From Cristatella mucedo (taxonomy: Eukaryota; Bryozoa; Phylactolaemata; Cristatellidae), in assembly GCA_009760855.2 (NCBI GenBank), contig WPIO01000022.1, positions 5,061,001 to 5,125,000 of the forward strand: a DNA stretch of 64,000 nucleotides. The letters run 5' to 3'. The notes beneath the pieces are model-generated. The model did not search any database, was not told the DNA's origin, and saw only the letters and a list, made by a program, of their open reading frames with translations. A program made the translations under genes and the position numbers. Below are positions 56,560 through 64,000 of this stretch, in pieces; the stretch's first letter is position 1; every line of letters starts with the position of its first letter.

Positions 56560-57330
56560 GCATCCATCGGCGAAGCGCTATCGTTTAGCCATCTGGCCCA
56601 CCTAGAGGAAACCGCAAGCTCCCACCGCCGGCCGGCGCACGTCGCGCCGGCCGCTCACTTCTCGCGGCTGGGCGGCGCACGCAATCCGGAATTGGGCTTG
56701 TTTCTTTTTTTTTTAAACCAGCGATGCCTCTTTTCGAGTCGCTGCTAATAATGACACGAAGCGATCTCTACCGTGGTCGCCGTGCGACTTCTCCGTGTCC
56801 GCCGACCGCTAAGATGGCGCATTTCGTCGACTGCGAGGTCATGGAATCGAATCGCGCGCGCGCGGCCCGGAAATCCTCCGGAGAAGCACCTGCATCTGCG
56901 TCGTTCATCCCTCGCGCAGCTGCAAGGGCTCTCCTCTCCCGCTGAAATGAGGCTATTGAATCAGCTGATGTTAACTTCCAGCTTCCGTCGCTCATTCCGC
57001 TGCTTGACGACGCGCACCGAGTCAAGCAGCCGCGTTAAGTATCGCTGGCGAATGGCGCGTGGGCGCGGGCCAGCTGGATGCGACGCGAGAATCGGACGCG
57101 ATGTCGACTCGAGAGCTCGCGCTGACAGTGAAACCGCAGCGAATCCGTCACGCGAATGTCCCCGCCATATTACTTCGGACAGCAGAGGGGCGTGGAGATC
57201 GCGGCGCAGCCGCCGCTGCACCACGCGACGGCCGCTTCGCCGTAGATCGCACCACGCAAGCGAAGGGCGACTGTCAAATGCCTGCAAAGCGTAAAACAGA
57301 GCTCGAGCTATCTCCGGCTTATTAGACAAA
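56560..57330. promoter_or_regulatory. CpG-rich block, possible promoter or first exon
   Basis: Strong CpG content with ORFs open on both strands. A minus-strand frame (57025-56768) reads SPEDFRAARARFDSM and ends next to a GT (CACG|GTAGAG). It has a TTTCAG|CGG acceptor-like site inside. A plus-strand frame opposes it. No family is recognised, so neither is called as a gene. Confidence 0.3.
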
Positions 57331-58588
57331 ACATTGGAGCTATTATGAGCCATGTTACGTATCCTGCAGCAGGATCGCGAAAGTGTTCGCACTTAAAATG
57401 CTTAGCGAGTGAGTCGCAGTATCCGCTCCCTGTTAATTGCTAGTTTCGCCGACTATTTCCATTTTCGCGAAACCGAAGAGAAGCTAGAGAAGCAAGTTCT
57501 AGACGGTCACGGCGCTTTATAACGACTAAATCCCCGTTTGGACCACGAGTTTCGCTTCATTTCCGTTTCTGTCCTACTTGAGTCTTCGGTGTATACGCCG
57601 CCGAGACTGGGGGAATGTTCAAGACTTGGGAAAGACTTATCGAAGACTCAGCAGCGAAACGTGATTCTACTTCTCGGCCAAGTCTCGGGCGAGAGCGAGC
57701 AACCGACCAATCATAGGCGCCGTCGTGGGCACGCCGTCATCCTTGCTTTGAAAAAGCATGAAGGACGACTTCGCCGCCGAAATAATCAAAGAGTTCCACG
57801 AGAGTCACTGTGTATGAAACACTATGAGCTCTTCATATAGGAATCAGATTATGAGCCGGCGGGCACTAAAGGTAGTCATGGAAGGTTTACAATTTATAGG
57901 GAGGTGCATTGTCGAGGGCCGACTCCTACCTCCCTAACAAAAGCAACTACTACTCCTAAATCATTCAGCAGCCAGACTTCGAGGACGACTGGCTGTATTA
58001 GTTTCCTACAAACAGAAAGACCGAAGGAAGACCGAAGAAGGACAGAAGTAGGGTAAAATCAGGACGCATAAATATAAATATTAATGTAAATATAAACGCA
58101 GCTTAATGGAAGAGTGGCTGGCCACTGGAAAGCCGTTAGTAGGACGCCGCCAAGGGTAACGTACGGTCGACCGGCGCCCACGGTGCGGCGGCGGGGCGGC
58201 CGACTGGCGAAACGGGAGAGGGGCCTTATTTCCAAGGGGGTCCACTACCCAGCCAGAGCACCCGAAAATTTCTCTTGGAATTTTGCATTCAAAAAAGCCC
58301 ATCGGGTCATTTTTCTGAAGGACGCAGAGGTCTAAAAAAAATGCCAACCCTCGCCGTGTAGCGCTAGCCGGCGGCCGGTGCGCAACACGCTGGCGCTACG
58401 CTCGGCTAAGGAGAGATTACGAGTTCACCGAGTGCGACAGCTGAATGCCGTATCCTGTTCCGGTGCATACCATTGCGAAAATCTGGCTAACGCGGCATTT
58501 CGCGAAAGGTAAATTAAGTTATGCAGTGGGAAAGGATGCAATTTTCCATCACCTCTTCGCAAGCCCCAGGACGTATTTGTAAAGAACG

Positions 58589-58590
<2 letters not shown>
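57331..58590. other. No gene supported
   Basis: A short GC-rich patch lies at about 58130-58240. ORFs up to 100 codons (57538-57840) have no domain. Confidence 0.4.
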
Positions 58591-59460
<870 letters not shown>

Positions 59461-60033
59461 GAGGACCACGCCGCTTAAAAGTGTTAAAGAGAGGAAGAGT
59501 GCAGCAGCTAGGGGAGAGTAGGACGACTGGAGTCAGAGACCCAAAAAAATGCGATGAACTCATCACTAGAGTGAGATGAAGAAGTTCATCGATGTTGCTT
59601 CCTATTTCTTTTGGCACGCTTCTGGTACATTCCTAACATATTAGTGTGAAGCAGATTAAAAATCCAACGAGTTGCTTGCGTACAAATTATATAAATCATC
59701 GGACAATAACCATTGTGCATACAATGCGGAAAAAGCCATCGGCGTCGCTGCAGAGTCACGTAAAACTGTTTAATTACAAAAGTCTCAAGCAGTGCGACAT
59801 AGATTGTAAAAGATGCAGCTACAGGCCAGCTCTAGAAGATTAGCAGTGAGGCTACCAGTGAATAAATGCCTCGTACTTATTAGTCGAGAAGCGACGCTCC
59901 GACTAACGGTGAGAGTCAAACTCTCACAGCAATAATAATAATAAGAAGTTTGCATAACACTCGCGCCGGCGTCGGTATACCTTCGCACTACCGCGCGTCC
60001 TGCTCGCGGGTATTCACAATTTATCGAGCATAC
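59461..60033. other. No gene seen
   Basis: Short ORFs only. (ATA)n lies at about 59931-59942. Confidence 0.5.
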
Positions 60034-60815
60034 ATAGTACTGCTAACATTCGGGCTTATTTAGACAGGGATACCACATCTAAGTTGGTCCATGCATTTGG
60101 GACATCCCGTCTTCTTGACTTCTGTAACTCACTGCTTGCTTGCCTATAAACATGTGCAATCAGGCGCTTACAGATGGTGCAAAACTCTGCAGCTAGGCTT
60201 TCTGTCGTGAGCGTCGCAGTTGCCACATCACATCACATCACTTCTCGCCTTTTCGCCGACCTGCAGTGACTACCAGTCAAGCAACGCCTCGACTTCAACG
60301 TTTTGTCGCTCACTTTTAGGTCTCTGCATTCGTTGGCTCCAGCCTATCTATCAGATCTACCCCCACCAGGCCAAGCATAGTGCCACCCGCTTTTCGGAAT
60401 CTAACTGCTTACCAATACCTCGTACAAATCTCAAATCCTTTGGAGACTGTGCATTTAGTTCGTATGCTCCCAAAGCTTGGAACCCCCTCCCGACCTGCAT
60501 CAGAACGTCCTCTGACCTCACCACATTTAAAGAGAACTTAAAAACACCTATTTAGGACAGCATTTAGTGGGTCCTGTGGTTTGTCCTTCGTGTGCTTATG
60601 CGTGCTGACACTGTGCATGCTGCCCCTAACCACATTTGCATGCTGACCCTGTGCATGTCACCCATAACCATGTTATTCACTTTGTTTGTTTATCAAGCAT
60701 GATATTACTCACCATTCAATTGCATTTTTCTTTGCAGCAAATGTAAAGCGCCTAGAGAGAGATTGAGTTCTCTGAGGGTGCTTTATCAACTGCATTATTA
60801 TTATTATTATTATAT
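60034..60815 (+). mobile_element. LINE-A copy, 5'-truncated
   Basis: Runs from the NIRAYLDRDT region to the hairpin and (ATT)n. The stretch 60050-60466 is almost identical to the inverse of 21000-21412, sharing the same frame-breaking indels. The stretch after that diverges from it. Confidence 0.92.
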
Positions 60816-60933
60816 GGGTATGGGTGGTTTTTCCGCTTCTGGGCAATGGGTAGGCAAGGCCGGCGAGCTTTAGCAATGGTTGCTCATAGGTACTCTACCA
60901 AAGTGAGGGCTCTAGTGTGCACCACTTCCACTT

Positions 60934-61006
60934 ATAATAATAATAATATTAATACATTTGATATAGCGCCCTAAGAGAACTCGATCGATTTCTAGGCACT
61001 TGACAG
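60934..61006 (-). mobile_element. LINE-A 3' tail only
   Basis: (AATAAT)n, TTGATATAGCGCCCTAAG, then GATTTCTAGGCACTTGACA. Ends in a (CTG)n run at 61010-61028. Confidence 0.7.
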
Positions 61007-61081
61007 TAATGCTGCTGCTGCTGCTGCTAGTATGTCCCTTCAGAAAGCTTAAAAGGCAGAGGCAACACCAATTGGCATTAA

Positions 61082-61250
61082 TAATAATAATAATAATACA
61101 AATAATAGAAATAATAATAATAGATTTGTATGGCACTCATAGAGAACTTAATCTCTATTTACTATTTATCTATTTATTTATTTTTCTCTATAACTTATTC
61201 TTATTTTTCTAGGCACTTTACAAGTGCTCTAAAGGAAGCATGATCAAAAG
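61082..61250 (-). mobile_element. LINE-A 3' tail with an AT-rich expansion
   Basis: (ATA)n, then GTATGGCACTCATAGAGAAC and TTAATCTCTATTT. A TATTTATTTATTT expansion of about 60 bp follows, before TTTTTCTAGGCACTTTACA resumes the tail sequence. Confidence 0.65.
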
Positions 61251-61736
61251 TGCAACTGCATGTTTTCGTCTGCATAGAATTGTGTCTACCTGCTTTAGTG
61301 TTTCACCGATAGAGGTGGTACTCATGACGAAATAGCGCCAGCACTCAGAGCGTGGTACTATTGGACTGACCACATGGATCTGTATCCGTGCTATGTAGGT
61401 TTATACACATCACATACGTCTCAGCTTTCTCGGACCACATACGTCTCAGCCGGCGTCGCCATGAGCCGGCTTCTTCTTCGGCTCTCGCTCGATCGTGTGC
61501 GTTGTCAACGATCATTGCGATTCGGAGGCATTTGGCAATTTCGATTTGAGCTTTGGAAGCCAGTCGCCCGTCCCGACCCGACGTGACGCCCGATCGAATC
61601 CGGCGGACCCGATCGAAACTCGGCCGAAAACTCCACACAAAACTCTGCCTTTGACTCCTCAACAGCTTAGGGCAGACTCGGGCGCTTGATCTCACAAGGG
61701 CACTCTTAAGTGGGATTTTAATGCGACAGACCAGTA

Positions 61737-61833
61737 CCCACCCACGCCCACCGATGAGATCACAGAGACGCCACCCACGTTCACCCAGTACCCATCCATG
61801 GATGTGGGTGGTATGGGCGTGGGTGGGCATGGG
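61737..61833. repeat. Imperfect inverted repeat, CCCACCCACGCCC / GGGCGTGGGTGGG
   Basis: The left arm lies at about 61738-61758 and the right arm at about 61812-61832, with 13 bp matching exactly and more G/T-rich partial matches. Right-hand strand is G-rich. Confidence 0.7.
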
Positions 61834-62234
61834 CTGTGGGTAACCAGTTAAGGGCTGCACCTTTGGAAGTCATGCAGCTGATAAGCGCTGCGAGGTCACC
61901 GACCGCTGCAGACATAACGGTTGTAGTCTGGCACCCAACTTGCAACTATAAGGCACTCTTCCACTCACGAACTACGCCTGGATTCGGCGTCAGCTAGCAC
62001 CTAAGTGGAAATTTAGTGCCAAGGCTTTGAGCATTGAACAAAAAAGGTGTCTCGATTGTTAAAGCAGTAAAGCACTAGGTCGTATGCCAGATTTTACTTA
62101 CTCTCCAGACGCTATTCTTTTGCAGTGCTCAGTCCCACGTGGCCTCATTGCTCTGCATTTTGAAATTAAACTACCGCTTGTTACGGCTCCCCAATGATAA
62201 TTTAACGAAGAAGCTAGCCAACAGCATTGCTGCA

Positions 62235-62279
62235 GGCAGCAGACCATGCTTTAGGCTGCCAGCAGCATGGTCTGCTGCC
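62235..62279. repeat. Perfect 16-bp inverted repeat, 13-nt loop
   Basis: GGCAGCAGACCATGCT at 62235-62250 and its exact inverse AGCATGGTCTGCTGCC at 62264-62279. No tail, coding frame or LINE/SINE sequence is attached. Confidence 0.92.
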
Positions 62280-63361
62280 AACACAGTCTCTGATGTATTA
62301 TCCTGTAGATACAGATTCCAAAATTGAAAGAATCCCACATCCAGCTATAATGTTCAATGCGAAGTATTGATTATGGTCTCTAACAAAGCAGGTAAAAAGT
62401 GCTGTTAAGGCTTTTTTGCATGGTCACTGTATAGACCAATGGCAGGGCTTTATAATTGTGACCAAGTCATGACATTGCCCATAGCACTCCCATTTGCAGA
62501 CGGGTGGTCCTAACATAGATATCATGAATGGCGTTGATCATATGTAAGGAAGCATGGGTGAGCCGATACTGGGACCAAGTAATGATACTTCTCAGGGCGT
62601 CTTGTTTCAAGGTCATTCGCGCTTCCAGTGCTAAGTAAATACTGCAGACATCTCGGCTCAGCCTGGTTCATTCGAACTCACTGGAAAAGTTCTACTGTTT
62701 GCAGGCTTCAACCTGGTAGCTCCGTGCCCCGACTCTGCCATCCTGCTGCCTACACAAAAAAGCTGCGTTTGAGAAGAGCTAAGCTAAGAACAACGGGAGA
62801 TAAGCCAACGAGTGATGTAAAGCACTGTGGTGGACTTCTGGATCTCAAGTAATAGATCGTCGACGGCCAGGCGATTGGGCGATATAGCCAACTGTCTATT
62901 TTTTTAGTATAGCTTATTGTACTGCAAGCTACTTGAAAGGAGCTATGAGATAGGAGCAAGGGGCATTATATGGCTCACCTAGAGCAGAAAAGACTGCAAT
63001 CCCAAGGGGTCAGAGACGAAGTTTTCTACAAATAGCGCCTCGTATCTCTATCAGACGTGGAGTAGTACACTCCAAGCGCACTTGGTACTGCAGATGCTGC
63101 AGATCGAGTGCCCTCATTCCTGTTGCTCTGAATGGTCCAAAGCTCTTGTAGAGCATCTCAAGAAGAGACTTGCATCTAATCTACATTTCACAAGTGCATG
63201 CGTTGCGATGCTTCCCGTCGTGTGATTTAGGCAGCCCCCTACTTGACCAATGTTCTGTTCCTTGTGGCTATGGATAGGGCAGAGGCTTGAGCAGTCGAAT
63301 GGTGAATAGAGTTTCGGAACAGACTACCAATCATTTGGTAAGGCTTTCTATAGAGCATCTG

Positions 63362-63425
63362 CAAAATGCCTAGAAAGAGATTCAGCTCTCCGATGGTGCT
63401 ATCCAAATGTATAATTATTCTTATT
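63362..63425 (+). mobile_element. LINE-A 3' tail only, degraded
   Basis: AAAATGCCTAGAAAGAGATTC, then AGCTCTCCGATGGTGC and an AT-rich end. It lies tail-to-tail with the next copy. Confidence 0.65.
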
Positions 63426-63460
63426 AACGGTATAGAAATGGATATTAAGCTAATAACAAT

Positions 63461-63565
63461 AACAACAATAATGCACTTGATAAAGCGCCCTCAGAGAACT
63501 CAATCTCTTTCTAGGCGCTTTAAATTTGCTGCAAAGGGAAATGCATTTGAATAGTGAGTAATGCT
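63461..63565 (-). mobile_element. LINE-A 3' tail only
   Basis: (AATAAC)n, TGCACTTGATAAAGCGCC, the intact hairpin, GGCGCTTTAAATTTGCTGC and about 30 bp more of the 3' UTR. Confidence 0.85.
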
Positions 63566-64000
63566 ACGGACGGATTCTTAGGGTTCCGTAAGAGTTTCTT
63601 CACGTGCCACACGTAAGATCATTGACTCAAGGGACCCGGTTCTAAACCCTAAGCTTTAGGAAAGGTTTGCCAGCCAACACGTCAAACGGCAGCTGATGAA
63701 GCCGTTTATCACATTTAGCCGCAGCCTTGCCATAACAATATGTCGGCACTTTGGCATCTTTATCACATTAGCAAGCACGACATTAAACCGTCGGGACTAG
63801 AGGATCTAATATATCATCGTCCATCATCATAACCCACGGGACTGGGTTGGTTTACCGGTACAATAGTTAAGTAGACGTGCTTAGTCTGTCGCTATAATAG
63901 CATTAGCTCAAGCAAGGCACACTCTGAGGATTCATGCGAAATACTCGAGTTAGGTCAACAGAAGCAGCTTGTGTCTGGAGGCTGTAAATGGCTAGCCAGA
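63566..64000. other. No gene seen
   Basis: No recognisable feature up to the window end. Confidence 0.5.

Larger units (their letters stand above)
61251..63361. other. Intergenic, no gene supported
   Basis: A 171-codon minus-strand frame (61860-61345) spans a G/T-rich inverted repeat and has no domain. A small tandem duplication (CCACATACGTCTCAG) occurs near 61433 with a partner at about 61407. Inverted repeats are listed separately. Confidence 0.4.

Noticed and set aside
61345-61860. 171-codon minus-strand ORF
   Set aside because: It spans the G/T-rich inverted repeat and shows no domain or splice sites.

Overview
This is nuclear DNA of an animal, almost certainly an invertebrate whose phylum I cannot fix. 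The signs are a spliced PDZ-scaffold (NHERF-type) exon with an animal-like splice donor, a nuclear-type tRNA-Trp with Pol III signals, CR1/L2-group non-LTR retrotransposons, tRNA-derived SINEs, a Tigger/pogo element, a MULE with a FLYWCH domain, and long GA/CT microsatellites. There are no operons, and nearly every ORF in the window is a chance frame in a repeat or intergenic DNA.

Layout. About 1-6000 is GC-rich. It holds the first coding exon of an NHERF-like gene on the minus strand (4981-5341), its GC-rich 5' leader to the right and, by inference, intron 1 to the left, running off the window edge. From 6 to 13 kb there are SINE and LINE fragments; one LINE copy is split by a 738-bp insertion of unknown type. 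At 13584-15641 sits a near-complete MULE with ~95-bp terminal inverted repeats, a perfect 10-bp target duplication, and a broken FLYWCH/MULE transposase. An intact tRNA-Trp(CCA) lies at 17023-17095. At 20.2-21.8 kb one LINE is inserted in another. At 22.4-25.4 kb a dead Tigger element carries a nested 672-bp pogo-type MITE and a nested SINE. At 26.7-30.3 kb several LINE copies lie on the minus strand, including the longest copy of a second family. From 33 to 64 kb there are further LINE and SINE relics, with a GC-rich, TATA-bearing promoter candidate near 52.15 kb, a GC-rich block at 56.6-57.3 kb and an ~870-bp CT array at 58.6-59.5 kb.

For clarity I name the repeats locally. LINE-A is the commonest L2-type family; it ends in a GCGCC/GGCGC hairpin followed by (ATT)n. 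LINE-B is a second L2-type family ending near (ACATT)n. LINE-C covers divergent L2-like scraps. SINE-S1 is a tRNA-headed SINE. LINE-A and LINE-B supply reverse transcriptase, and at least one tRNA-headed SINE (55368-55505) carries a LINE-A-like 3' end, which suggests that LINE mobilised it.

I found no new molecular system in the sense of a gene cluster. The most informative observations concern repeat biology: the MULE boundaries, the nested elements, the unknown insertion, and a ~415-bp block shared almost perfectly by two inverted LINE-A copies ~39 kb apart.
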